Below are positions 8,494-17,348 of a DNA stretch of 64,000 bases, piece after piece. The notes beneath the pieces are model-generated. The model saw nothing but the letters and a program-made list of their open reading frames with translations, made no database searches and was not told where the DNA came from. Every line of letters begins with the position of its first letter. Position 1 is the stretch's first letter. This DNA comes from an uncultured Acetatifactor sp. (GTDB taxonomy: Bacteria; Bacillota; Clostridia; Lachnospirales; Lachnospiraceae). The stretch is taken from contig CAJTVB010000003.1 in assembly GCA_910579755.1 (NCBI GenBank), positions 113,990 through 177,989 on the forward strand. Reading direction: 5' to 3'. The position numbers and the translations under genes are program-made.

Positions 8494-9369
8494 TTACCGG
8501 ACCAGGCCTTTATACATTTCAGGCCGTCTGTCCCGGAACAGCCCCCAGCTGAAGCGAAGCTTCTCAATGGCCTCCAGGTCAAAGGCATGAAGAATCACCT
8601 TCTCTTCGCCGCGTCCAGCATCCTCCAGAATCTCCCCGGTTTCATCGGCGATAAAGGAGGATCCGTAAAAGATCAGGGATGAGGACTGTCGATTGTTTTC
8701 CTCTGAAGGATTCACCTTCTCCTCTCCCACCCGGTTAGCGGCGATTACAGGCACCACGTTGGCGGCGGCATGGCCTTGCATACAGCGCCGCCAGTGGGGC
8801 ATACTGTCGCATTCCAGGATGGGCTCCGAACCGATGGCAGTGGGATACAGAAGCAGCGAAGCGCCCATCAACGCCATACATCTGGCTGTCTCCGGAAACC
8901 ACTGGTCCCAGCAGATCCCCACTCCGATCCTTCCATAGACCGTATCCCAGACCCGAAAACCGGTATTGCCCGGGGTAAAATAAAACTTCTCCTGATAAAA
9001 ATGGTCGTCGGGAATATGGGTCTTGCGGTAGATTCCCAAAACGCTTCCGTCGGCATCAATCATAGCCACAGAATTGTAGGTTACATTTTCCTCTCTCTCA
9101 AAAAAGCTTATGGGCAGCACCACCTTCAGCTTTGCTGCTATTTTTTGAAAATGCCTGACGGCAGGATTTTCCTCCAGGGTGGACGCCAGTTCATAGGAAT
9201 CATAATTTTTCTCCTGACAGAAATACCAGGTCTCAAACAGCTCCGGCAGCAATATCACCTGCGCCCCGCCGGCGGCAGCTTCCCGCACTTTTTCCTCCGC
9301 CGCGGCAATATTTTCTTCTCTGGAGCGATTACAGTACATCTGCACCGCCGCCGTGGTAATAGTCTTCAT
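8494..9369 (-). CDS. aguB: N-carbamoylputrescine amidase
   Basis: The 291-residue protein is a nitrilase-superfamily amidohydrolase. The Glu-Lys-Cys triad can be placed in LLPELFETW (Glu), YRKTHIPD (Lys) and GVGICWDQWFPE (Cys). The length and the aromatic-rich active-site segments are those of plant and bacterial N-carbamoylputrescine amidases, which release putrescine, CO2 and ammonia. The start has GGGAGG upstream. It is the last gene of the polyamine operon and lies directly after aguA, which makes its substrate; this pairing makes the call firm. Confidence 0.93.
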   Translation of the reverse strand: MKTITTAAVQMYCNRSREENIAAAEEKVREAAAGGAQVILLPELFETWYFCQEKNYDSYELASTLEENPAVRHFQKIAAKLKVVLPISFFEREENVTYNSVAMIDADGSVLGIYRKTHIPDDHFYQEKFYFTPGNTGFRVWDTVYGRIGVGICWDQWFPETARCMALMGASLLLYPTAIGSEPILECDSMPHWRRCMQGHAAANVVPVIAANRVGEEKVNPSEENNRQSSSLIFYGSSFIADETGEILEDAGRGEEKVILHAFDLEAIEKLRFSWGLFRDRRPEMYKGLVR

Positions 9370-9460
9370 ATAAAATGCCTCCCTGCCTGCCCGACCGCAG
9401 GCGCTTTTTAATCTGTGGATCCTTGTTGATCTGATGCCTGCCGTGCAGAAATCGAATTTC

Positions 9461-10570
9461 TCACGCTTCGCCGCCGGACGCGGGGATCTGCTGAGTGATG
9501 CAATGAATATTTCCCCCGCCGATCAATATGTCTCTGGCGTAGATCTGTATGACCTGCCGGTCCGGAAAAAGCCCCTGAAGAATACTTCTGGCCTCCTCGT
9601 CCGCAGGGTCTCCAAAGCCAGGCATCACCACGCTGCCGTTGGCAATATAAAAATTCACATAAGACGCCGCCAGCCTCTCTCCGGGCGTCCGGGCAGGCCT
9701 GTCAAAGCAGGCATCCAGCCCTCTGCATTCCTCCTCCGTCACGGTAACCGGTCTGGGCAGAGGAAGCTTATGAACCCTGATACGCCTGCCCGCCGCATCT
9801 ACCGCCTGCTCCAGATAGTCCAGGCAGGCTTTCGACAGAGGATACTGCGCATCCTCCCGATCCTCCGTCCAGGCCAGCACCACCTCTCCCGGCGCCGTAA
9901 AGGCACAGATATTATCCACATGCTCGTTGGTCTCGTCGTTATAGATCCCCCGGGGAAGCCAGAGAACGGTGGATACATTCAGATACTGCTGCAGATTATC
10001 CTCGATCTCCTGCCGGGTCAGTCCGGGATTCCGGCCTCCGCTGAGCAAACAGCTCTCCGTCACCATGCAGGTACCCTCCCCGTCCACATGGATGGAGCCT
10101 CCCTCCAGGATGAAATCCCGTTTGTTATACACATCCTTGTCCAGCAGATCACAAAGCTTCCTGGCCATTCGGTTGTCCTTATCCCAGGGAAAATACAGTC
10201 CGTCATGCAAGCCCCCCCAGGCATTGAAGCCCCAGTCAATCCCCCGGACCTCCCCTTTTTGGTTCTTCACAAAGGTCGGCCCATAGTCTCTTGACCAGGC
10301 ATCGTCGCTGGCCATCTCCACCACCCGGATATGAGACGGCAGCATTGCCCTGGCGTTATCATACTGCTTTTCACTGGCACATACCGTCACCTTTTCCGAA
10401 CCGGCAATGGCCTCCGCCGTCTGCGCAAAGGCTCTTCTGGCCGCATATCCCCCATACTGCCAGGAATCCGCCCTCTCCGGAAAAATCATGATGCAGCCCG
10501 CATGGGGCTCAAATTCTCCCGGCATGCGGAAGCCGTCTGCCGCCGGGGTAGAGCTTCGGATAATTTTCAT
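9461..10570 (-). CDS. aguA: Agmatine deiminase
   Basis: The 369-residue protein is an agmatine deiminase of the peptidyl-arginine-deiminase fold. The nucleophilic Cys lies at residue 357 in the C-terminal GGGNIHCITQQIP motif, the position usual for this family, and the internal GGSIHVDGEGT and WSRDYGPTF segments are conserved. It converts agmatine to N-carbamoylputrescine and ammonia. ATG 10570 is chosen because a perfect AGGAGG lies upstream; an ATG seven codons earlier places that site inside the gene. It is separated from nspC by a 349-bp gap that holds a structured RNA candidate, so it may also have its own control. Confidence 0.94.
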   Translation of the reverse strand: MKIIRSSTPAADGFRMPGEFEPHAGCIMIFPERADSWQYGGYAARRAFAQTAEAIAGSEKVTVCASEKQYDNARAMLPSHIRVVEMASDDAWSRDYGPTFVKNQKGEVRGIDWGFNAWGGLHDGLYFPWDKDNRMARKLCDLLDKDVYNKRDFILEGGSIHVDGEGTCMVTESCLLSGGRNPGLTRQEIEDNLQQYLNVSTVLWLPRGIYNDETNEHVDNICAFTAPGEVVLAWTEDREDAQYPLSKACLDYLEQAVDAAGRRIRVHKLPLPRPVTVTEEECRGLDACFDRPARTPGERLAASYVNFYIANGSVVMPGFGDPADEEARSILQGLFPDRQVIQIYARDILIGGGNIHCITQQIPASGGEA

Positions 10571-10672
10571 AAATACAACCTCCTGGTTCATCGTTCCAAA
10601 ATCTTAATAAATTTTATAATTCCTTAAGCCTCAGGTCAAACTTTAGACATATTTTTCCGTTATGATAAATAC

Positions 10673-10832
10673 ATACATAAAGGAGCTGTGGAGTTTTAAT
10701 GATCCAGGTTAGGGTTCCTTCAGCTTCGCCTACCAACAACACTGCTACGGCAGTTTCTCATAAACTTTTTCTCCTTTTATATTTACTTCCTTAAGAGCAG
10801 GGGTTCCGGTATGCCGGAGCTCCTGTCTTGTT
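10673..10832 (+). ncRNA. Candidate structured RNA on the plus strand in the nspC-aguA gap
   Basis: The gap lies between two minus-strand genes, but the structure fits a plus-strand transcript. Stem 1 pairs 10682-10688 with 10721-10727. Stem 2 pairs 10707-10713 with 10729-10734 (one bulge) and crosses stem 1 as an H-type pseudoknot. Stem 3 is 10741-10745/10750-10754 closed by a UACG tetraloop. A 12-bp hairpin (10798-10809/10814-10825, loop UAUG) followed by UCUUGUUA could end it. All three wobble pairs (G83-U726 type in stem 1, two in the last hairpin) are G-U on this strand and A-C mismatches on the other. AAAGGAG at 10679 can instead pair with CUCCUUU at 10771, which suggests two alternative folds. 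TATGAT at 10661 is a possible -10 box. I do not recognise the RNA class, and transcription is unproven. Confidence 0.4.
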
Positions 10833-10919
10833 ATCCGGCTGTCTTCCGCCATTTATCCAGTGACTGCTTTTCCTGTGACTGCTTCTCCTGTGGCCGCTTT
10901 TCCTGCGCCTCCCTCTTCC

Positions 10920-12101
10920 CTACGGCCGGGAGCTTCCCAGACGCTGCCGGAAATCTTCATACCCAAACTGTCTGAGAATCCTGCAGGCCCCGTTCTTCTC
11001 CCGCAGAACCACCGCGGGCAGAGGCATTCCGTTAAAGGTATTGTTCTTCACCATAGAATAGATGGCCATATCCTCAAACACCAGCCTGTCCCCTTCTGTC
11101 AGCGGATGATCAAAGGAATAATCCCCGATCACATCCCCCGCCAGACAGGTGGGACCTCCCAGCCGATACGTATATGCCTTTTCCCCGGGCAGACCGCTGT
11201 CCCGCAGAGGCGGCCTGTAGGGCATTTCCAGCACATCAGGCATATGACAGGCGGCAGAGGTATCCAGAATAGCGATTCCCGTCATTATATCGGTTTCCTG
11301 AAGCTCCAGTACCTCCGTAACCAGAAAGCCCGCATTTAACGCTACCGCCTCCCCCGGCTCCAGATACACGGTAAGTCCGTATTTTTCCTGCATTTTTCCG
11401 ATACAGCGCTCCAGCCTGGGAATATCATAGCCCTCCCGGGTAATGTGATGGCCGCCGCCGAAATTGATCCACTTCATTCCGGGAAGATATTCCCCGAATT
11501 TTTCCTCCACCGCATCCAGCGTTCTTTCCAGATCGTCGGAGTCCTGCTCGCAGAGAGTATGAAAATGGAGCCCGTCCAAAAGAGGAAGCAGCTCCGTTTC
11601 CCGAAGAAAGCTTTTTTTTGTGACCCCAAGCCTGGACCCGGGCGCACAGGGATCATATATGGCATGCCCCTCCTGAGTAGAGCATTCCGGATTGACCCGC
11701 AGTCCGATGCTTTTGCCCGCCGCTTTGGCTCTCTCCCCGAACTTTTTCACCTGTGTCCAGGAGTTAAAGACAATATGGTCGGAATACTTTAATATTTCCC
11801 GAAAGTCCTCTTCCCGGTACGCCGGGGAAAAAATATGATTTTCACAGGACTTCCCCCGAAGCGCCAGCGGAGCAGCCATTTCCTCCGCGCACAGTCTCGC
11901 CTCATGCAGTCCGCTGGCTGTGGCACCGCAAAGATATTCACCGATCAGCGGGTACAGGTCATACATGGAAAATGCCTTCTGGGCCAGCAGGATCCTGGCC
12001 CCGGTCCTCTCCATGATTCCCCGCAGAATTATCAAATTTTTTTCTATCAGCCCCTCGTCCACCACATAGCAGGGTGTGGGCAGTGTAAACAGGTGATTCA
12101 T
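10920..12101 (-). CDS. nspC: Carboxynorspermidine/carboxyspermidine decarboxylase
   Basis: The 393-residue protein is a fold-III (alanine racemase-like) PLP decarboxylase. The PLP lysine is Lys42 in ILLAQKAFSMYD. The family motifs FGGGHHITREGYD, the glutamate-bearing EPGEAVALNAGF and the active-site Cys segment SAACHMPDVLEMPYRPP are all present. It decarboxylates carboxyspermidine to spermidine (or carboxynorspermidine to norspermidine). The start overlaps the stop of the GNAT gene by 4 bp (ATGA), so the two are translationally coupled. It sits in the same operon as its usual partner dehydrogenase. Confidence 0.93.
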   Translation of the reverse strand: MNHLFTLPTPCYVVDEGLIEKNLIILRGIMERTGARILLAQKAFSMYDLYPLIGEYLCGATASGLHEARLCAEEMAAPLALRGKSCENHIFSPAYREEDFREILKYSDHIVFNSWTQVKKFGERAKAAGKSIGLRVNPECSTQEGHAIYDPCAPGSRLGVTKKSFLRETELLPLLDGLHFHTLCEQDSDDLERTLDAVEEKFGEYLPGMKWINFGGGHHITREGYDIPRLERCIGKMQEKYGLTVYLEPGEAVALNAGFLVTEVLELQETDIMTGIAILDTSAACHMPDVLEMPYRPPLRDSGLPGEKAYTYRLGGPTCLAGDVIGDYSFDHPLTEGDRLVFEDMAIYSMVKNNTFNGMPLPAVVLREKNGACRILRQFGYEDFRQRLGSSRP

Positions 12102-12610
12102 TCGGTACCGCCTTCATTTCCGTATTTTAAATTCTTCTCATAATATGCCGATTCCCGCCCGTCCTGCACGAAAAGCTCCCTGCACACAAAATCATTTTTT
12201 TCCAGGACCCGCCTGGATCCTGCGTTATCCGCATAAGTGAATGCTCCTGCGGATTCAAGGGAAAATTTCTTTTTCACAAGCTTCAAAAAAGCTCCCACTG
12301 CGGCAGAGGCAGTTCCCCTCCCCCAGCACTCCTTCTCAAAAATGCAATAACTCAGCATAGCGTTGGGATGCTCCTCTTTAGTGATGCAATAGCACCAGAT
12401 ATCACCCACATAACGCCCTTCCCAATAAATGCATCTTCCAAAGCTGTCCGCGCCCGGCAGACAGGCCTTCTCATAGGCGACCAGAGCCTCCTCCACCGTG
12501 CTGACCGCTGACGGCAGCATCCTGTGAATTTCCTGGTCCTGTGTCTTGTAAAAGTATATCTCCACATTTTCTCTTGTACGCTCTAAAAGCTCTACCTGTA
12601 ATGGGCTCAT
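12098..12610 (-). CDS. GNAT-family N-acetyltransferase inside the polyamine operon
   Basis: The 170-residue protein resembles RimJ/RimL-type GNAT acetyltransferases. The acetyl-CoA loop is ECWGRGTASAAVGAF (about residues 94-108), and the C-terminal part has the ADNAGSRRVLEKNDF helix typical of the fold. ATG 12610 has GGGAG upstream; the ATG at 12661 has no site. It lies between the dehydrogenase and the decarboxylase of the carboxyspermidine route, overlapping nspC by 4 bp. Acetylation of a polyamine is an attractive inference from this place, but the sequence is not SpeG-like and the substrate is not shown. Confidence 0.82.
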   Translation of the reverse strand: MSPLQVELLERTRENVEIYFYKTQDQEIHRMLPSAVSTVEEALVAYEKACLPGADSFGRCIYWEGRYVGDIWCYCITKEEHPNAMLSYCIFEKECWGRGTASAAVGAFLKLVKKKFSLESAGAFTYADNAGSRRVLEKNDFVCRELFVQDGRESAYYEKNLKYGNEGGTE

Positions 12611-12793
12611 TCTGATTCTCCCGCCAATACCTATTACTTCACCCTGATACTGGACAGGCATTGGAGCTGCTGGGGCTTTTTGGTGGACAACCGCACCAAT
12701 CGTCCCAAAAGCCTTCCTCCGCTCAGGGATTTCAATCAGACCTTCCAGGCCTATGATGTTTTTCCGCAGGCTGGATACTCTGAAAAGGAAGCT

Positions 12794-14053
12794 TTAATCC
12801 ACCAGAACCGGGTTTTCCTCCACCACCCAGGGCAGGCCGTACTCATTCAGCGCCTCCATAAAGGGATCCGGGTCGAACTCCTCCACGTTAAACACTCCGG
12901 GCTTCTTCCACAAACCCTTCAGCACCAGCATGGCCCCGATCATGGCAGGAACACCGGTGGTATAGGAGATAGCCTGCGAGCCCAGCTCTCTGTAGCACTC
13001 CTGATGGTCACAAACATTATAAATGTAGATAGACTTTTCCTGTCCATCCTTCACCCCGGTAAAAATACAGCCGATATTGGTCTTGCCTACGGTGCGGGGC
13101 CCCAGAGAGGCGGGATCCGGCAGCAATGCCTTCAGAAACTGTATGGGCACGATCTCTGTTCCCTGGAAGGACACGGGATCCGTGCGCAGCATTCCCACGT
13201 TTTCCAGACACCTCATATGAGTCAGATAGCTCTGACCAAAGGTCATAAAGAAACGGATCCTTTTGACGCCGGGAATGTTTTTGGCCAGAGATTCGATTTC
13301 CTCATGATGCAGCAGATACATATCCTTTTTCCCCACCTGAGCAAAGTCATACTCCCTTTTGATCTCCATGGGCTTCGTCTCCACCCATCGGCCATTCTCC
13401 CAATAGGAGCCGTTTGCGGACACCTCTCTCAGGTTGATCTCCGGATTAAAATTGGTGGCAAAGGGATACCCATGGTCTCCCCCGTTGCAGTCCATAATAT
13501 CAATATAGTGAATCTCATCAAAATAATGCTTCAGCGCATACGCGGAAAACACGCTGGTCACCCCCGGATCAAAGCCGCTGCCAAGCAGAGCCGTAATCCC
13601 TGCCCGCTCAAAGCGTTCCCGGTACGCCCACTGCCAGGAATAGTCAAAATACGCCGTAAAGCCCTGCTCCTGACAGCGCTTTTCGTAAATGGCACGCCAC
13701 TTGGGATCCTCGGTATCCTCCGCCTCATAGTTCGCCGTGTCAATATAATCCACGCCGCAGGCCAGACAGGCGTCCATAATCGTCAGATCCTGATAGGGCA
13801 GCGCCAGATTCAATACGGCGTCAGGCTTCTCTCTGTTAATCAGCCCGACCAGATCCTGCACATTATCCGCATCCACACTGGCGGTAGTGATTTTAGCCGC
13901 CGTACTTCCCTCCAGCTTTTCCTTCAGGGCATCACATTTGGACACCGTGCGGCTGGCAATACAGATCTCGGAAAACACATCCGCCTTCTTTGCACATTTC
14001 TGAATGGCCACGGAAGCCACGCCTCCACAGCCGATAATCAATATTTTTGACAT
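12794..14053 (-). CDS. Carboxynorspermidine/carboxyspermidine dehydrogenase (saccharopine dehydrogenase family)
   Basis: The 419-residue protein starts with a Rossmann fold (KILIIGCGGVAS, residues 3-13) and continues with the saccharopine-dehydrogenase C-terminal domain. In this family and context it condenses putrescine with aspartate beta-semialdehyde (or diaminopropane for the nor-form) and reduces the imine with NADPH. The start has a textbook AGGAGG 6 nt upstream. It follows speE after 95 bp and is followed by the GNAT and nspC genes. The identity rests on the family and on linkage with nspC; saccharopine dehydrogenase proper is unlikely here because no lysine genes are near. Confidence 0.9.
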   Translation of the reverse strand: MSKILIIGCGGVASVAIQKCAKKADVFSEICIASRTVSKCDALKEKLEGSTAAKITTASVDADNVQDLVGLINREKPDAVLNLALPYQDLTIMDACLACGVDYIDTANYEAEDTEDPKWRAIYEKRCQEQGFTAYFDYSWQWAYRERFERAGITALLGSGFDPGVTSVFSAYALKHYFDEIHYIDIMDCNGGDHGYPFATNFNPEINLREVSANGSYWENGRWVETKPMEIKREYDFAQVGKKDMYLLHHEEIESLAKNIPGVKRIRFFMTFGQSYLTHMRCLENVGMLRTDPVSFQGTEIVPIQFLKALLPDPASLGPRTVGKTNIGCIFTGVKDGQEKSIYIYNVCDHQECYRELGSQAISYTTGVPAMIGAMLVLKGLWKKPGVFNVEEFDPDPFMEALNEYGLPWVVEENPVLVD

Positions 14054-14148
14054 ATTTACCTCCTGTTTCTATTTAAAAAGATTGTATAATCTGCCCTCCC
14101 TGGGCATCCCTTCACGCTTTTTACTGTTCCCCTCTGCTCAGCGAGCCG

Positions 14149-15009
14149 CTATCCATGAACCTCCACCCTCCGCAGCAGCCGTTCCACATAGGCCGGCAGG
14201 CAGAAGGCCCCCTCGTGCAGCCTGGGGGTATAATATTTCGTGTCCAGCTCCCTGGCAAGCCACCGCTCGCCGTCCAGGTCCCGCACGGGATGGTACCGTT
14301 TGGAGGCGAAGCCAAACAGCCAGTGCCCTGAAGGGTAGGTGGGAATATGGGCCTGGTATACCCGGCTGATGGGAAAGCTTTCCACGATCCGCTTATGAGC
14401 ACGCATACAGGCCGTGGCATCCTCCTCATAGAAGGGGCTTTCATGCTGATTTACCATGATCCCCTCCTCCCGCAGGGCCTTATAGCAGTTGCCGTAAAAC
14501 TCCTTGGTAAACAGCCCCTCCCCGGGGCCGAAGGGATCCGTGGAATCCACAATGATCAAATCATACTCGTTCTCTTTGGAACGGACAAATTTCAGCCCAT
14601 CCTCGTAATGGATGGAAACCCTCTGGTCATCCAGCCTGCAGGCCGTCCTGGGCAGGTATGCCCTGCTGATCTGAACCACCTGCTCATCAATCTCCACCAT
14701 ATCGATCTGCTTAATTTCCGGATACTTTGTCAGCTCTCTTACCACTCCGCCGTCCCCGGCGCCGATCACCAGAGCCTTCTCCACATGGGGATGCACCGCC
14801 ATGGGCACGTGGGTGATCATTTCATGGTAAATAAACTCATCCTTTTCCGTCAGCATGATATACCCGTCCAGCACCAGAAACCGTCCGAACTCTGGCGACT
14901 CAAACACATCGATCCGCTGAAACTCGCTCTGTCCGCTGTAAAGCTGCCGGTCCACACGGATGGACAGCTTTACATTGGGTGTATGGGGCTCTGAAAACCA
15001 TAATTCCAT
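14149..15009 (-). CDS. speE: Spermidine synthase (polyamine aminopropyltransferase)
   Basis: The 286-residue enzyme transfers aminopropyl from decarboxylated S-adenosylmethionine to putrescine. It has the small N-terminal beta domain starting MELWFSE, the nucleotide loop VIGAGDGGVVRE (about 81-92), the acidic strand VEIDEQVV and the catalytic DSTDPFGPG motif (Asp155 in this numbering). The ATG at 15009 is chosen because the protein then begins like the Bacillus enzyme; a GTG 15 bp upstream is also open. It lies 55 bp after speA. The close speD supplies its co-substrate. Confidence 0.95.
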   Translation of the reverse strand: MELWFSEPHTPNVKLSIRVDRQLYSGQSEFQRIDVFESPEFGRFLVLDGYIMLTEKDEFIYHEMITHVPMAVHPHVEKALVIGAGDGGVVRELTKYPEIKQIDMVEIDEQVVQISRAYLPRTACRLDDQRVSIHYEDGLKFVRSKENEYDLIIVDSTDPFGPGEGLFTKEFYGNCYKALREEGIMVNQHESPFYEEDATACMRAHKRIVESFPISRVYQAHIPTYPSGHWLFGFASKRYHPVRDLDGERWLARELDTKYYTPRLHEGAFCLPAYVERLLRRVEVHG

Positions 15010-15064
15010 CTTACCTGTCTGCACCTCTCTTTCTGACCGCCTTTTTTATTTTCCTGCTTCTTCC

Positions 15065-16525
15065 TTATATTCTCAGTTCCTTCAGCACATTCAGCCGTTC
15101 GATCCCCGGATCCTCCGGCCCGGTCATGGAGCATCCCTTGTCCCGGGCATAGACGATGTACTCCAGGATTTCGGGCGTGATCTCCTCCCCCGGGGCCAGT
15201 ATGGGTATCCCGGGAGGGTAGCACATAACAAATTCACTGCAGATCCTGCCCTTTGTCTCCATCAGCGGCAGGGATTCCTTTTCCGCATAAAAGGCGTTCT
15301 GAGGGGAAACCGCTACCTTGGGATCGATATACTCCTGAGTGAACATTCCTGTATTGTCCCGGCTGTATTTGCGCCGGATCTCCACCAGGGCGCTGATCAG
15401 CCGCTCCATATCCCGCTCCCGGTCACCGATGGAGATATATGCCAGCACATTGGCAATGTCTCCCAGCTCCATCTGTATGTCGTATTCATCCCGAAGCAGA
15501 TCATATACCTCGATGCCCGCCAGCCCGATTCCCAGAGTGTTGACGGTGAGCTTGGTCCCGTCAAAATCAAAAATACTGTCACCGTTGACCAGCTCCCGGG
15601 TATAGGCGTAATACCCTCCGATCCGGTTGATCTCTTCTCTCGCGTACTCCGCCAGGGCCGTGACCTTCCGGAATTCCTCCCTTCCCCGAAGGGCCAGATT
15701 TCTCCTGGATATATCCAGGCTTACCAAGAGCAGATAGGATGCGCTGGTAGTCTGTGTCAGATTGATCACCTGCCGCACATACCCGGCCGGCATGTCCGGC
15801 CCTGTCAGCAGAAAAGAGCTCTGGGTCAGACTTCCTCCGGACTTATGCATGCTCACCGAAGCCATATCCGCACCGGCCTCCATGGCGGATACCGGCATGT
15901 GCTCCCCAAAATAGAAGTGGGTTCCGTGGGCTTCGTCCACCAGCACCTTCATCCCCCTCTCATGGGCCAGCCCCACAATACTTCTCAGATCGGAGCAGAT
16001 TCCATAATAGGTGGGATTGTTCACCAGCACGGCCACCGCGTCAGGGTTTTCCCGGATACACCTTTCCACCTGGGACACCTTCATTCCCAGAGCGATACCC
16101 AGTCTGTCGTCCGTGTCCGGATTCACATAGACGGGGATTGCCCCGTTCAGCACCAGCGCATTGATAACGCTTCTGTGTACATTCCTGGGCAGAATAATCT
16201 TGTCCCCCTTTTTGCAGGCGCAAAGCACCATGCTCTGGACCGACGATGTGGTTCCTCCCACCATGAGAAAGGCGTGCGCCGCCCCAAAGGCCTCCGCCGC
16301 CAGCTCCTCCGCCTCCCGGATCACGGAGACAGGGTGGCAGAGATTATCCAGCGGTTTCATGGAATTCACATCGATTCCCACACACTGCTGTCCCAAAAGC
16401 CTAACCAGCTCCGGATTGCCCCTTCCCCTTTTATGGCCGGGCACATCAAAGGGCACAATCCTGTTTTTCCTGAATTCTTCCAGCGCCTCATAGACCGGCG
16501 CTCGGGACTGATCCAATCTTGCCAT
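15065..16525 (-). CDS. speA: Arginine decarboxylase, fold-I PLP family (biosynthetic, Bacillus type)
   Basis: The 486-residue protein belongs to the Orn/Lys/Arg decarboxylase major domain. PLP would be bound by Lys228 in SVSMHKSGGSLTQSS, and the VDEAHGTHFYFG motif supplies the Asp and His that contact the cofactor. The length is that of the short, Bacillus-type enzymes rather than the 700-residue inducible ones. Arginine, giving agmatine, is the expected substrate because agmatine deiminase and N-carbamoylputrescine amidase are in the same operon; lysine or ornithine specificity cannot be excluded from the sequence alone. It starts 10 bp after speD behind AGAGGT. Confidence 0.92.
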   Translation of the reverse strand: MARLDQSRAPVYEALEEFRKNRIVPFDVPGHKRGRGNPELVRLLGQQCVGIDVNSMKPLDNLCHPVSVIREAEELAAEAFGAAHAFLMVGGTTSSVQSMVLCACKKGDKIILPRNVHRSVINALVLNGAIPVYVNPDTDDRLGIALGMKVSQVERCIRENPDAVAVLVNNPTYYGICSDLRSIVGLAHERGMKVLVDEAHGTHFYFGEHMPVSAMEAGADMASVSMHKSGGSLTQSSFLLTGPDMPAGYVRQVINLTQTTSASYLLLVSLDISRRNLALRGREEFRKVTALAEYAREEINRIGGYYAYTRELVNGDSIFDFDGTKLTVNTLGIGLAGIEVYDLLRDEYDIQMELGDIANVLAYISIGDRERDMERLISALVEIRRKYSRDNTGMFTQEYIDPKVAVSPQNAFYAEKESLPLMETKGRICSEFVMCYPPGIPILAPGEEITPEILEYIVYARDKGCSMTGPEDPGIERLNVLKELRI

Positions 16526-16535
16526 TGCAGTACCT

Positions 16536-17294
16536 CTAATATATATTTCTTCCGCTGAAAATTTCGATCATTTCCCGGCGCAGGTTATCCATGATCTCCA
16601 GCCTGGTTTTTGGCGGCAGCTCATAAACGTCGCTGTTAAACAGGTAATTTTGCAGATCGATCTCCTTGATCAGCATCTTGGTGTGAAAAATATTGGCCTC
16701 ATAAACGTTAATATCCACCGCGTCATATCTGTGAAGGGTTGCCCCGGCAATATAATCCTGGATGGAGGTCATATGATGATCCATAAAAAGCTTATGCCCG
16801 CTTACATCCCTGGTAAACCCTCTGACCCGGTAATCCATGGTGATAATATCCGAATCAAAGGAGCCGATCAGATAATCCAGCGTAGACAGAGGCGTGATCT
16901 CACCGCAGGTTGCCACATCGATATCCACCCGGAAGGTTGCCAGGCAGGTCTCCGGATGATATTCCGGATAGGTATGCACCGTAATATGACTTTTGTCAAG
17001 ATGTGCCACCGTGGTATCTCCCGCCGGAATCATGCTGTTTTCCGCAATGAGAATGGTCACAGAGCTCCCCTGAGGCTCATAATCCTGGCTGGAAATATTC
17101 AGAACGGTAGCGCCGATCATGTCCGTCACATTGGTGAGAATCTTGGTCAAACGCTCCGAATTGTACTGTTTATCAATATAAGCGATATAATCCTTCTGCT
17201 CCCGCTGGGTTTTTGCATAGCAAACATCATATATGTTGAAGCTAAGGGACTTTGTTAAATTGTTGAAGCCGTACAGTGAAATTTTATCGCTCAT
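16536..17294 (-). CDS. speD: S-adenosylmethionine decarboxylase proenzyme (Escherichia coli type)
   Basis: The 252-residue proenzyme cleaves itself before Ser102 in LDKSHITVHTYPEYHP to form the pyruvoyl cofactor; this motif is nearly identical to that of E. coli SpeD. The long form with the C-terminal LDYLIGSFDSDIITMDYRVRG segment is the class 1A type, not the 120-residue Bacillus type. Of two ATGs three codons apart, 17294 is 7 nt from AGAGAGG and is preferred. Further in-frame upstream sequence is the terminator hairpin, not protein. It is the first gene of the polyamine operon and supplies decarboxylated AdoMet to SpeE. Confidence 0.95.
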   Translation of the reverse strand: MSDKISLYGFNNLTKSLSFNIYDVCYAKTQREQKDYIAYIDKQYNSERLTKILTNVTDMIGATVLNISSQDYEPQGSSVTILIAENSMIPAGDTTVAHLDKSHITVHTYPEYHPETCLATFRVDIDVATCGEITPLSTLDYLIGSFDSDIITMDYRVRGFTRDVSGHKLFMDHHMTSIQDYIAGATLHRYDAVDINVYEANIFHTKMLIKEIDLQNYLFNSDVYELPPKTRLEIMDNLRREMIEIFSGRNIY

Positions 17295-17348
17295 ATTCAT
17301 ACCTCTCTGCTCCAGGCGCTTTTCCCGCTCCGGTTTTTCCTGTAAGTC

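Noticed and set aside
10720..10761. A 13-codon, arginine-rich minus-strand frame behind AAAGGAG, which could be an arginine-sensing leader peptide for aguA
   Set aside because: It is tempting given the pathway, but the G-U pairs and the UACG loop favour a plus-strand RNA, and there is no attenuator after it. Kept as an alternative reading only.
10699..10797. A 32-codon plus-strand frame behind AAGGAG inside the RNA candidate
   Set aside because: The ribosome-site-like sequence is part of stem 1 and the peptide has no recognisable feature; a structured RNA explains the region better.
14960..16558. A 532-codon open frame on the plus strand opposite speA/speE
   Set aside because: It is antisense to two certain enzymes, lacks a ribosome binding site and its product is rich in His, Gln, Arg and Pro without any motif.
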